DNA of 13,834 nucleotides from Mollicutes bacterium (GCA_003560455.1 PWIL01000116.1:1-13834); one strand, 5' to 3'. Positions 1 to 6,430 are shown, counted from the stretch's first letter. The notes: generated by a model not told the origin, from the letters alone. Translations and numbers: made by a program.

Positions 1-3
1 AAA

Positions 4-546
4 ATGGAATTAAAAGGAACAAAAACTGAAAAGAATTTATGGGAGGCTTTTGCTGGTGAAGCACAAGCACGAACCAAGTATGATTACTATGCCAGTCAGG
101 CAAAAAAGGACGGTTTTGAGCAAATAAAAGCCATCTTTGAAGAAACAGCCCATAATGAGAAAGAACACGCTAAATTGTGGTTTAAATATCTTCATGAAGG
201 TGCTATTCCAACAACAATTGAAAATCTTGAAGATGCAGAAGATGGTGAGAACTATGAATGGACAGAAATGTATGAACAATTTGCAAAAGAAGCAAGAGAA
301 GAGGGCTTTGAAGAAATAGCTACTAAATTTGAAGGCGTCGCAAAAGTTGAAAAAGAACATGAAAAACGATACCGAATTTTACTTGCTAACGTTGAAGATG
401 AAAAAGTCTTCAGTAAAGATCGAGAAATTGTTTGGAAATGCCGTAACTGTGGATATATTTACCCAGGAACTGAAGCAGTTGACATTTGTCCAGTTTGTGA
501 CCATAAAAAACCACATTTTGAAGAAAAAGCCGAAAATTATCAATAA
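4..546 (+). CDS. rbr: Rubrerythrin (diiron peroxidase with C-terminal rubredoxin domain)
   Basis: Non-haem iron peroxidase of the cytoplasm; the family reduces hydrogen peroxide to water with electrons passed through its rubredoxin domain and protects anaerobes from oxidative stress. The N-terminal four-helix ferritin-like domain (about residues 1-135) shows the expected ligands: E19, E52xxH55, E96xxE99 and E116xxH119. The C-terminal rubredoxin-like domain has C146xxC149 and C162xxC165, which would bind one Fe(SCys)4 centre. The 180-residue length is close to the usual size, so the protein looks complete and intact. Only three bases precede the ATG, so its ribosome site and promoter lie outside the window. 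It is followed by an AT-rich hairpin and a tRNA gene with its own promoter, so it is probably the last gene of its transcript. The electron donor cannot be told from this window. Confidence 0.96.
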   Translation: MELKGTKTEKNLWEAFAGEAQARTKYDYYASQAKKDGFEQIKAIFEETAHNEKEHAKLWFKYLHEGAIPTTIENLEDAEDGENYEWTEMYEQFAKEAREEGFEEIATKFEGVAKVEKEHEKRYRILLANVEDEKVFSKDREIVWKCRNCGYIYPGTEAVDICPVCDHKKPHFEEKAENYQ

Positions 547-550
547 ATGA

Positions 551-579
551 TTGTTAAAGCAAAATAATTTTGTTATAAT
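551..579 (+). promoter_or_regulatory. Sigma-A promoter of the tRNA-Met gene
   Basis: A -35 box TTGTTA (551-556) and a perfect -10 box TATAAT (574-579) are separated by exactly 17 bases. A TG dinucleotide at 571-572 makes it an extended -10 promoter. Transcription should start near 586, about 7 bases before the mature tRNA 5' end. This is the strongest-looking promoter in the window, as expected for a stable RNA gene. Confidence 0.8.
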
Positions 580-590
580 TATTTTGTTTT
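560..590 (+). terminator. Perfect AT-rich hairpin, possible rubrerythrin terminator
   Basis: A perfect 10-bp inverted repeat, CAAAATAATT (560-569) and AATTATTTTG (577-586), encloses a 7-base loop and is followed by TTTT (587-590). It lies 13 bases after the rubrerythrin stop. The stem is nearly all A/T, so it would be a weak terminator. It coincides with the tRNA -10 box, so the symmetry could be partly accidental. Confidence 0.4.
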
Positions 591-592
591 AT

Positions 593-669
593 GGCGATGT
601 AGCTCAGCTGGTTAGAGCGTCCGGCTCATATCCGGGAGGTCGGGGGTTCAAACCCCTCCATCGCTACCA
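593..669 (+). tRNA. tRNA-Met (anticodon CAT), elongator type
   Basis: A full 77-nt cloverleaf with an encoded CCA end (667-669). The acceptor stem GGCGATG (593-599) pairs with CATCGCT (659-665), with a G1-U72 wobble. The D arm contains GCTCAGCTGGTTAGAGC. The anticodon stem TCCGG (620-624)/CCGGG frames the loop CTCATAT, with the anticodon CAT at 627-629. The T arm is GGGGG-TTCAAAC-CCCTC-like. As recalled, the overall sequence closely resembles the Bacillus elongator tRNA-Met. A bacterial initiator would have a C1-A72 mismatch, which is absent, and the body does not resemble the lysidine-modified tRNA-Ile(CAU). It is a lone tRNA with its own promoter and a weak terminator. Confidence 0.95.
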
Positions 670-681
670 TAAATAAAGTGT

Positions 682-709
682 AAAGTTATTAATTTAGCTT
701 TTTTTTTTT
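682..709 (+). terminator. Weak intrinsic terminator after tRNA-Met
   Basis: A 7-bp stem AAAGTTA (682-688) pairs with TAGCTTT (695-701), including one G-U pair, around a 6-base loop. A run of T follows to 709. The tail runs into the -35 box of the next gene. Confidence 0.55.
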
Positions 710-736
710 GCTTTTTTATAAAAAAAAAGATATAAT
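708..736 (+). promoter_or_regulatory. Sigma-A promoter of the beta-propeller/macro-domain operon
   Basis: A -35 box TTGCTT (708-713) and a perfect -10 TATAAT (731-736) are separated by 17 bases. There is no TG extension. The expected start is near 743, giving a leader of about 35 nt that contains the ribosome site GAGGTGA (767-773). The first bases of the -35 box are the end of the tRNA terminator T run. Confidence 0.7.
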
Positions 737-777
737 GATATTAGACAAAATAAAAAATAAAAAAAAGAGGTGACCAA

Positions 778-2544
778 ATGAAAAAAGCCTTTGAAAATTC
801 ATCAATCTATATTTTACTTGGATTAGCAATTATTATTACTTTGTTCGCGGGAAATTATATAAAACGGGAATTTATTGATCCTGAAAAAGACCCTTTGCAA
901 AAACAAACATATCAAGAAATATATCAAGTAATAAAAGATGTTGAAAGTCAACAAGATACTAAATGGGGGCGAACTGTATTAACTGATGATTTAGCAGTTG
1001 GAATTGAAGAAGCTGATATTGCAAGTCAAGAAGCAGATTTTTCTGACACCAATATTCAAGTAGCAGGTGTTCAAGAAGCAGATATAATCAAAACCGATGG
1101 TCAATATATTTATACAATTTATGAAAATAAATTATCAATTATTGATGTTGCCGATTTTTCAGTTATTAGTCAAACAAAATTAGAAACAGAAGAATATCAA
1201 CAATATTCAGAAATGTATTATTATGAAGACACCTTGGTTTTATTTTCCCATGACAGTCAATTTGTTATCTTACCAATGTTAGAAGATCAAGCAAGTAGTC
1301 ATGTCACAGTGCAAGCAACTATTTTTGATGTTTCAGATCGTAAATCGCCAGAAAAACAAAATCAACTAACCCAAAGTGGGTGGTATTTATCATCAAGAAT
1401 GATCGATAACCATGTCTACATTATTTCACAACACAGTGTTTATAATCCCGATTTAGATGAACCAACAAGTTTTGTCCCAATGACAGAAGGAAAAGAAAGA
1501 AAACCACTGGCACCAAGTGACATCTACCTAATGCCCAATCCAACTAACACATCTTATATTACTATCACTAGTATTGATGTTAATAATCCCAATGATTTTG
1601 TTAATACCAAAGCCATTTTAGGTGGTGGTTCAGAAGTTTACGCTAGCTTAGAAAATATTTTTGTTACTGGAATGGAAATGATTGAAGAAGATGACAAAAC
1701 AAATCAGTACACTAATATCTTTAAATTCAAAATTGATAATGGAGAAATAGACTTTTTAGTCAATAATAAAGTATTAGGGTATATCTTAAATCAATTTTCA
1801 ATGGATGAATATCAAGGAAACTTTCGCCTTGTAACAACTGTTCAAGAATTTAATTTTTCCTTTGCAGATGAATTTATTTCAACCTTTGATTTTACACCAC
1901 CAACCAATAGTTTATATGTATTAGACAAAGATTTAGAAATTATTTCCAAAATAGAAGGCTTAGCCGAAGAAGAACGAGTTTATTCTGTTCGCTTTCAACA
2001 AGAAATAGTTTATTTTGTGACTTTCTTTGAAATAGATCCGCTCTTTGCGGTTGACTTAAGCGATCCAGAAAATCCCATTATATTAAGCGAACTTAAAATA
2101 ACCGGTTTTTCCGATTATTTACATGTTTTTAATGAAGACTATTTATTTGGTTTGGGCAAAGAAGCAGATCTAGAAGGGCGAATCTTAGGCGTTAAAATAT
2201 CAATGTTTGATATTCGTGACAAAACTGATATTACCGAAGAACACAAAAAAGTAATTGGTGATCGGTATAGCTGGTCAGAAGGATCTTACAATCATAAAGC
2301 AATTTTAGTTTCAGCAGAACGTAATTTAATCGGTTTTCCCGTTAGTGATGATTATTATTTATATCAATTTTATGAGGATGAGGGGTTTGTAAAAAGAAAG
2401 CAAACAAACTTTGAATTAGATTCTTATTATGGTCAAAAAAGAGGATTATACATTGATGAAAATCTTTATGTCTATAGCGAAGATACTTTAATTAAAATAG
2501 ATTTAGAAGAATTTGAAGAAACAGAACGGTTAAAAATAAAATAA
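778..2544 (+). CDS. Membrane-anchored beta-propeller domain protein (Beta_propel family, PF09826-like)
   Basis: An extracytoplasmic protein of unknown function. A single hydrophobic segment at residues 9-26 after a basic N-terminus looks like an uncleaved signal anchor. There is no lipobox cysteine, so it is probably not a lipoprotein. Residues 91-113 carry the family hallmark: NIQVAGVQEADIIKTDG followed by YIY, then repeated short beta-strand units with patterns such as LSIIDV and LYVLDKDLEIISKI. These are typical of the secreted C-terminal beta-propeller family seen in Firmicutes and archaea. The 588-residue length is normal for the family. Its promoter is at 708-736 and its ribosome site GAGGTGA lies 4 bases before the ATG. 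A macro-domain gene follows 11 nt after the stop, so the two are probably co-transcribed. The family assignment comes from recalled motif similarity. The ligand or role is not known. Confidence 0.85.
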   Translation: MKKAFENSSIYILLGLAIIITLFAGNYIKREFIDPEKDPLQKQTYQEIYQVIKDVESQQDTKWGRTVLTDDLAVGIEEADIASQEADFSDTNIQVAGVQEADIIKTDGQYIYTIYENKLSIIDVADFSVISQTKLETEEYQQYSEMYYYEDTLVLFSHDSQFVILPMLEDQASSHVTVQATIFDVSDRKSPEKQNQLTQSGWYLSSRMIDNHVYIISQHSVYNPDLDEPTSFVPMTEGKERKPLAPSDIYLMPNPTNTSYITITSIDVNNPNDFVNTKAILGGGSEVYASLENIFVTGMEMIEEDDKTNQYTNIFKFKIDNGEIDFLVNNKVLGYILNQFSMDEYQGNFRLVTTVQEFNFSFADEFISTFDFTPPTNSLYVLDKDLEIISKIEGLAEEERVYSVRFQQEIVYFVTFFEIDPLFAVDLSDPENPIILSELKITGFSDYLHVFNEDYLFGLGKEADLEGRILGVKISMFDIRDKTDITEEHKKVIGDRYSWSEGSYNHKAILVSAERNLIGFPVSDDYYLYQFYEDEGFVKRKQTNFELDSYYGQKRGLYIDENLYVYSEDTLIKIDLEEFEETERLKIK

Positions 2545-2555
2545 AGAGGTGTTGA

Positions 2556-3059
2556 ATGAAAAATTTACGATTAGAAATTGGCGAACCAATGAAAAAACTA
2601 AAAGGAAAAGATGCGATTGTTAATCCCCAAAATCAGTACATGACTAAGGGAAGTGGTTGGTGTAATGAAATTTACACTAAAGCAGGTGAAACATTACTAA
2701 CTAATTTTTGTCAAGAACTTTTTCCCAATGGTATGGAACCAAGAGATGTCAAAGTAACACCAGGATTTAAATTAGAAATTGATATTATTCATGTTTACCC
2801 ACCAAAATTTCATTTCGCCCAAGATCCAATTGAAGAATTAAGACAAACTTATCAAAATTTATTTGCGACCATTAATGAAAAAAACTACCAAAACATTCTT
2901 ATGCCAAGCCTTGGTATTGGCGTGCACGGTTATAACCATCAAGATGTCGCCGAAATGTTAATGACTGAATTAAAAAAATTTTTAACCGATAAAAAAATCA
3001 CGATAACGCTAGTATTAGCAAATCGTGATATCAAAAAAATCTATCAAAAATATTTATAA
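2556..3059 (+). CDS. Macro-domain protein with variant ligand-binding loops
   Basis: A single-domain cytoplasmic protein of 167 residues, about the length of a bare macro fold. Macro domains bind ADP-ribose and related nucleotides, and some remove ADP-ribose from proteins. Visible landmarks are the phosphate-loop strand AIVNPQN (residues 20-26), the glycine loop KGSGWCNEIY (31-40) followed by KAGETLL (42-48), and the second loop PSLGIGVHGYNHQD (117-130). Differences from the usual VNAAN...GGGVDGAIH pattern are clear. The first loop has GSG in place of GGG. W35-C36 stand where V-D is usual, so the acidic residue of MacroD-type hydrolases is missing. The usual GDI near the N-terminus is GEP (residues 9-11). 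I infer ligand binding without assuming hydrolase activity. The ribosome site AGAGGTG (2545-2551) fixes the ATG, 11 nt after the beta-propeller gene. Confidence 0.85.
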   Translation: MKNLRLEIGEPMKKLKGKDAIVNPQNQYMTKGSGWCNEIYTKAGETLLTNFCQELFPNGMEPRDVKVTPGFKLEIDIIHVYPPKFHFAQDPIEELRQTYQNLFATINEKNYQNILMPSLGIGVHGYNHQDVAEMLMTELKKFLTDKKITITLVLANRDIKKIYQKYL

Positions 3060-3079
3060 GATGACTTTGTCATCTTTTT
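3058..3079 (+). terminator. Hairpin terminator between convergent genes, containing both stop codons
   Basis: A perfect 8-bp stem AAGATGAC (3058-3065) and GTCATCTT (3069-3076) with a 3-base loop is followed by T up to 3079. It begins inside the TAA of the macro-domain gene and includes the TGA (minus strand, 3072-3070) of the opposing gene. It should stop plus-strand transcription. In the minus direction the U tract is poor. Confidence 0.75.
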
Positions 3080-4011
3080 AATTGTAAAACTTTACAATTT
3101 TTTCGTTCACCAACAAACGACAATTTATCCGCAATATCATAATTTAAATTATTTTTTAAACAATTAATTTCCTGATCATTGAAAGTATTTATTTTTTTAA
3201 CGATTAAATAATCAAAAAAATCAAAAGTGCTTTTCAATTGTTTTAAACCATTATTATAATCATTTGTTTTTAACATTTGCTCACTAATTAAAATACAAAT
3301 ATCTTCCCGGTAATCAACTAATTGACTAATACTAAAATATTTTAATTCATCATATTCTAATAAAGTAAAAGTGTTTAAACAATCAATCGGAATATCATTA
3401 AAATTAACATAATGTAAAAAATTATTGGCTTTTTGATAAGCTGGCGTTTTTCTTTTTTTAATTTCATGAAAACTAGCTTTCCTAAAATTTTCTTTTTGCT
3501 CGTGATAATTGGTTAAGAACAAATGTTGATGTTCAATAAAAGTTTGATTTGCTTTTAAATATGCATCAATTTCACTTTCAAAAAAACCATGATATTCTCG
3601 ATAAAAATCATAATTCAAATTAGTTGTAATTAAACAATTTAAATTTTGATAGGCTTGTTCATTAAAAATACCTTTTTTAATTGTATTATTAATTTGTTTA
3701 TTTTGAGCCGCATGCCAAAATTCATGAACAAAAGTGTAAAGAAGAAGTAAATTTGCATCTTGTTTTCCTTCTTTAATTTTTTGATAATAATAGTCTAAAT
3801 AAAGATTAATTGAACAACTATTGTTTTGGTCATGAAAAGATCCCATTATTTTTTTATTTTCCTCATCTTCATCAAGTAATTGTATGGTTGGATAAACTTG
3901 ATATTTTCGGTCTAAACTTTTTAATAAACTATTTAAAACAATAAAAATTTCTTGCTCTTTTAAAGTAGCTTGATTTTTTATTTTTACATTTAACAAATCT
4001 AAATCATCCAT
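3070..4011 (-). CDS. Uncharacterised HExxH-containing protein (putative zinc-dependent peptidase-like)
   Basis: I do not recognise a named family. The 313-residue product has no signal peptide or membrane segment and is rich in Asn, Lys, Gln and Tyr. Residues 91-103 read LYTFVHEFWHAAQ, giving a zincin-type HExxH at 96-100 followed by xxQ. About 45 residues downstream comes FFESEIDAYLKA (143-154), whose E145 or E147 could be the third metal ligand. Many Firmicutes proteins of unknown role combine HExxHxxQ with a later ExDA. That is the nearest parallel I can offer and it is from memory. The start is supported by AGGGGG (4024-4019) 7 bases before the ATG and by an extended -10 box upstream. It ends in TGA inside the shared terminator. 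It is transcribed divergently from the DUF368 gene and stands alone. Peptidase activity is unproven. Confidence 0.7.
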   Translation of the reverse strand: MDDLDLLNVKIKNQATLKEQEIFIVLNSLLKSLDRKYQVYPTIQLLDEDEENKKIMGSFHDQNNSCSINLYLDYYYQKIKEGKQDANLLLLYTFVHEFWHAAQNKQINNTIKKGIFNEQAYQNLNCLITTNLNYDFYREYHGFFESEIDAYLKANQTFIEHQHLFLTNYHEQKENFRKASFHEIKKRKTPAYQKANNFLHYVNFNDIPIDCLNTFTLLEYDELKYFSISQLVDYREDICILISEQMLKTNDYNNGLKQLKSTFDFFDYLIVKKINTFNDQEINCLKNNLNYDIADKLSFVGERKNCKVLQLKR

Positions 4012-4038
4012 TATTTCGCCCCCTAAATAATTAAATAT

Positions 4039-4047
4039 ATTATAGCA
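4039..4047 (-). promoter_or_regulatory. Extended -10 promoter of the HExxH gene
   Basis: Read on the minus strand, this is TGCTATAAT: a perfect -10 box at 4044-4039 with the TG extension at 4047-4046. No convincing -35 box is seen at 16-18 bases. The expected start is near 4032, just ahead of the AGGGGG ribosome site. Confidence 0.6.
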
Positions 4048-4083
4048 TAATTTTAATAAAATCTATTAAAAAAAAGAATAAAA

Positions 4084-4092
4084 TGTTATAAT
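4084..4092 (+). promoter_or_regulatory. Extended -10 promoter of the DUF368-uppP operon
   Basis: TGTTATAAT holds a perfect -10 box (4087-4092) with TG at 4084-4085. The -35 region is poor (TATTAA at 4064-4069 with a 17-base spacer). The start would be near 4098, leaving a very short leader with GAAGGGG (4101-4107) just before the ATG at 4114. It is divergent from the HExxH gene promoter about 40 bases away. Confidence 0.6.
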
Positions 4093-4113
4093 TAGTGAGG
4101 GAAGGGGATAAAT

Positions 4114-4944
4114 ATGATAAAAACCTTTTTAGCCGGAGTTGCAATTGGGATAGCTAATATTATCCCGGGCTTGAGTGGTGCAACGGTGGCAATTAGTTTT
4201 GGTGTATATGAAAAACTAATTGAAGCCATTGCGACTATTAAAACAACTTTTATTCAAAACTTATCTTTTTTATTAATTCTTGGTTTTGGAATTATCGTCG
4301 GAATTATTACTTTTGCTAAAGGAATTGTTTTTTCATTTGAAAAATATGAATTATGGTTAGTTTGTTTTTTTATTGGTTTAATTTTAGGCGGAATTCCCGC
4401 TATTTATCAAAAAACAAATAAACAATTTTCCGCAACTAATATAATTCCCTTATTAATAGCCTTTGGCCTAGTATTATTAATTGGTCTAGTAGATGTCAAC
4501 AATACTGTCAATAGTAATGATTTAGGTTTAATTAATTATTTAATGATTGTCTTAGTGGGCTTTTTAGGAGCCTCAGCGATGATTGTTCCGGGAATAAGTG
4601 GCGCGTTTATTTTTTTAGTTTTAGGATATTATCAAGTAATTATTGAAGCAATTGCTAATTTAACTGATTCTAATTTATTTTTAGAAAGTTTAGTTATTTT
4701 AGGATTTTTAGCAATTGGAATTATTCTTGGTTTATTTAGTTTTGCAAAATTAATTAAATATTTTTTAAAGCAATATTCAAATCAAACATACTTTGCTATT
4801 TTTGGGGTGATATTTGCTTCGATTATTATTTTATTTAAACCATTGATTGATATTGAAATTGTTTTTTATCAAGCAGTAATTGCTTTATTATTAATTGATT
4901 TAGGTTTTTTTATTACTTATTTACTAGGAGGACGACATGATTGA
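4114..4944 (+). CDS. DUF368 membrane protein, probable undecaprenyl-phosphate transporter (PopT family)
   Basis: A polytopic membrane protein of 276 residues, with about eight hydrophobic segments by eye. DUF368 (PF04018) proteins were recently shown in other bacteria to return undecaprenyl phosphate from the outer to the inner leaflet, so that the lipid carrier can be reused for peptidoglycan and other envelope polymers. The family signature occurs twice: PGLSGA at 18-23 and PGISGA at 159-164. Each is followed at the same spacing by GxY (30-32 and 171-173) and by IEAIA (36-40 and 177-181), then by a later FAK (67-69 and 210-212). This indicates an internally duplicated fold. The TGA stop lies inside the start of uppP (8-nt overlap), so the phosphatase that produces the transported lipid is translationally linked. 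The start is set by the GAAGGGG site 6 bases upstream of the ATG. Confidence 0.9.
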   Translation: MIKTFLAGVAIGIANIIPGLSGATVAISFGVYEKLIEAIATIKTTFIQNLSFLLILGFGIIVGIITFAKGIVFSFEKYELWLVCFFIGLILGGIPAIYQKTNKQFSATNIIPLLIAFGLVLLIGLVDVNNTVNSNDLGLINYLMIVLVGFLGASAMIVPGISGAFIFLVLGYYQVIIEAIANLTDSNLFLESLVILGFLAIGIILGLFSFAKLIKYFLKQYSNQTYFAIFGVIFASIIILFKPLIDIEIVFYQAVIALLLIDLGFFITYLLGGRHD

Positions 4945-5767
4945 AATGCTGATTGATTTATTTGGAATTATTTTATTAAGTATTATTCAAGGAATATCCG
5001 AATTTTTACCAATTTCTTCATCCGCCCATTTAATTATCGCCCGGGATGTATTTAAAATTGGTACCGCTATTACTGAAGATATGGCGTTATCATTTGATTT
5101 AGCAGTCCATTTAGGAACATTAGTGGCGGTTATTATCTATTTTTGGTCAGATTTAAAAACAATGATATATAATGGCTTAAAATACGGTGTTAAAGATAAA
5201 GATGGTCGGGTTTTATGGTTGATAGCGGTGGCGACAATTCCCGCTGCTTTAGCTGGTGTTTTTTTTGAAGAAATAATTGAAACAATTATTCGGGGCAATT
5301 TATATATTATTGCAACAGCGCTTGCTTTTATGGGGATTATTATTTACGCAGCTGATCAATATGCCAAAAATGATAAATCAATTAATGATTTAAATTTTAA
5401 AAAAGTTTTATTTATTGGTTTTTTGCAAATCTTTTCTTTAATTCCCGGTTTTTCAAGATCAGGAACAACAATTACAGCAGGGCGACTCCTAAATTTAGAA
5501 CGCGGTGAAAGTGCGAGGTTTTCATTTTTAATGTTACTGCCAATTACTGGTGGGGCGATTGTTTATAAAAGCTTTAATTGGGAAACAGTGGATATTGTAA
5601 TGAATAATAGTTTAATTTTTATTGTGGGAATAATTGTGGCTTTTATAACGGGCTATTTTGTAATTGGCTTTTTATTAAAATATTTAAAAAAGCATGATTT
5701 TAAAATATTTATGTGGTATCGTTTAGCTTTAGCAGCTATTGTTTTTGCTTATTTAATTTTTATTTAA
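4937..5767 (+). CDS. uppP: Undecaprenyl-diphosphate phosphatase (UppP/BacA family)
   Basis: An integral membrane enzyme that dephosphorylates undecaprenyl pyrophosphate to undecaprenyl phosphate at the outer face of the membrane. It recycles the lipid carrier of cell-wall synthesis, and high dosage gives bacitracin resistance in other species. Motif 1 is QGISEFLPISSSAHL (residues 18-32), with Q18, E22, S27 and H31 at the catalytic positions. Motif 2 is PGFSRSGTT (170-178), with the key Arg at 174. The 276-residue length and the run of hydrophobic helices are normal. A strong AGGAGG site at 4926-4931, 5 bases before the ATG, decides the start, although ATG at 4946 is a possible internal alternative. 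The start overlaps the DUF368 gene by 8 nt. A strong hairpin terminator follows the stop, so the operon has two genes. Confidence 0.97.
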   Translation: MIEMLIDLFGIILLSIIQGISEFLPISSSAHLIIARDVFKIGTAITEDMALSFDLAVHLGTLVAVIIYFWSDLKTMIYNGLKYGVKDKDGRVLWLIAVATIPAALAGVFFEEIIETIIRGNLYIIATALAFMGIIIYAADQYAKNDKSINDLNFKKVLFIGFLQIFSLIPGFSRSGTTITAGRLLNLERGESARFSFLMLLPITGGAIVYKSFNWETVDIVMNNSLIFIVGIIVAFITGYFVIGFLLKYLKKHDFKIFMWYRLALAAIVFAYLIFI

Positions 5768-5770
5768 CTT

Positions 5771-5797
5771 AAAAAGCTAGGAAATCCTAGCTTTTTT
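5771..5797. terminator. Bidirectional terminator between uppP and def
   Basis: A perfect 11-bp stem AAAAAGCTAGG (5771-5781) and CCTAGCTTTTT (5786-5796) has a 4-base loop and is flanked by A and T runs that work on both strands. It starts 3 bases after the uppP stop and contains part of the def stop codon (5796-5798). It is the clearest intrinsic terminator here. Confidence 0.9.
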
Positions 5798-6344
5798 AAA
5801 TTAATGTTATTTCATCTTCGTTATAAAAGGGCTTATTTTTATCAATTCGGTCAAAAAATAAAATTCCTTCAAGATGATCAATTTCATGTTGAATTGCAAT
5901 AGCTAATTCATCACGGGCTCGCAGTTCGATTTCTTGACCATTTTCATCAAACCCTTTGATAGAAATTCTGGCATGTCTTTTAACATGACCATCAACTTCC
6001 CGGTTAACACTTAAACATCCTTCACCCTCACAGGCAGCAACTTCCGCAACTGAGTGACTGATGATTTCGGGATTTATAATCACATATTCTGTAAATTTAT
6101 TTTCTTCTTCTTCGTGAACTAAAACAATCACTCTTTTTAAAATACCAAGTTGTGGAAAAGCAAGACCCATGCCAGGCCTTAATTTATATTTTTCACTTTT
6201 CGTTGCAATTTGACTATATTTTAAATGCTTAAGTATTTGTTTAATTAAATCTTTTTCTTCTTTAGAGAGCGGAAAATCAACATTTTTTGCTTTTCGACGA
6301 AGTATTTTATCTTTTTCATCAATAATTTGTAAAGGTTTAAACAT
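5796..6344 (-). CDS. def: Peptide deformylase
   Basis: A metalloenzyme that removes the N-formyl group from nascent proteins at the ribosome. The three family motifs are present: motif 1 GMGLAFPQ (residues 58-65), motif 2 EGCLSVNRE (108-116) with metal ligand C110, and motif 3 HEIDHLEG (153-160) with ligands H153 and H157 and catalytic E154. The 182-residue length and the insertion between helix 1 and motif 1 fit type II (Gram-positive) deformylases. Motif 1 has Phe where the family usually has a second Ala (GxGLAAPQ). The ribosome site AGGTGA (6356-6351) lies 6 bases before the ATG. It is a single gene, divergent from the ftsW-like gene and convergent with uppP. Methionyl-tRNA formyltransferase, its usual partner, is not in this window. 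Confidence 0.97.
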   Translation of the reverse strand: MFKPLQIIDEKDKILRRKAKNVDFPLSKEEKDLIKQILKHLKYSQIATKSEKYKLRPGMGLAFPQLGILKRVIVLVHEEEENKFTEYVIINPEIISHSVAEVAACEGEGCLSVNREVDGHVKRHARISIKGFDENGQEIELRARDELAIAIQHEIDHLEGILFFDRIDKNKPFYNEDEITLI

Positions 6345-6362
6345 TTTACATCACCTACGTTA

Positions 6363-6371
6363 ATAATATCA
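6363..6371 (-). promoter_or_regulatory. Possible extended -10 promoter of def
   Basis: On the minus strand this reads TGATATTAT, a one-mismatch -10 box (6368-6363) with a TG extension (6371-6370). No -35 box is evident beyond a T-rich tract. The start would fall near 6356, leaving almost no leader before the AGGTGA site, so a promoter further upstream is possible. Confidence 0.4.
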
Positions 6372-6380
6372 CAAAATCAT

Positions 6381-6409
6381 TTTAAAAAAAAATAATATTA
6401 TGATATGAT
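6381..6409 (+). promoter_or_regulatory. Promoter of the ftsW-comEA-comEC-dnaG-rpoD run
   Basis: TATGAT (6404-6409) has a TG extension at 6401-6402, and TTTAAA (6381-6386) sits 17 bases upstream as a partial -35. The start would be near 6415, directly before the AAGGAG ribosome site (6418-6423). An overlapping second TATGAT lies at 6399-6404. No other convincing promoter is visible before rpoD. Confidence 0.5.
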
Positions 6410-6430
6410 TAAAATATAAGGAGTAGCAAT

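Noticed and set aside
593..669. tRNA-Met as an integration site or edge of a mobile element.
   Set aside because: No integrase, no repeated tRNA 3' end and no phage genes are seen; the tRNA has its own promoter and terminator among ordinary genes.
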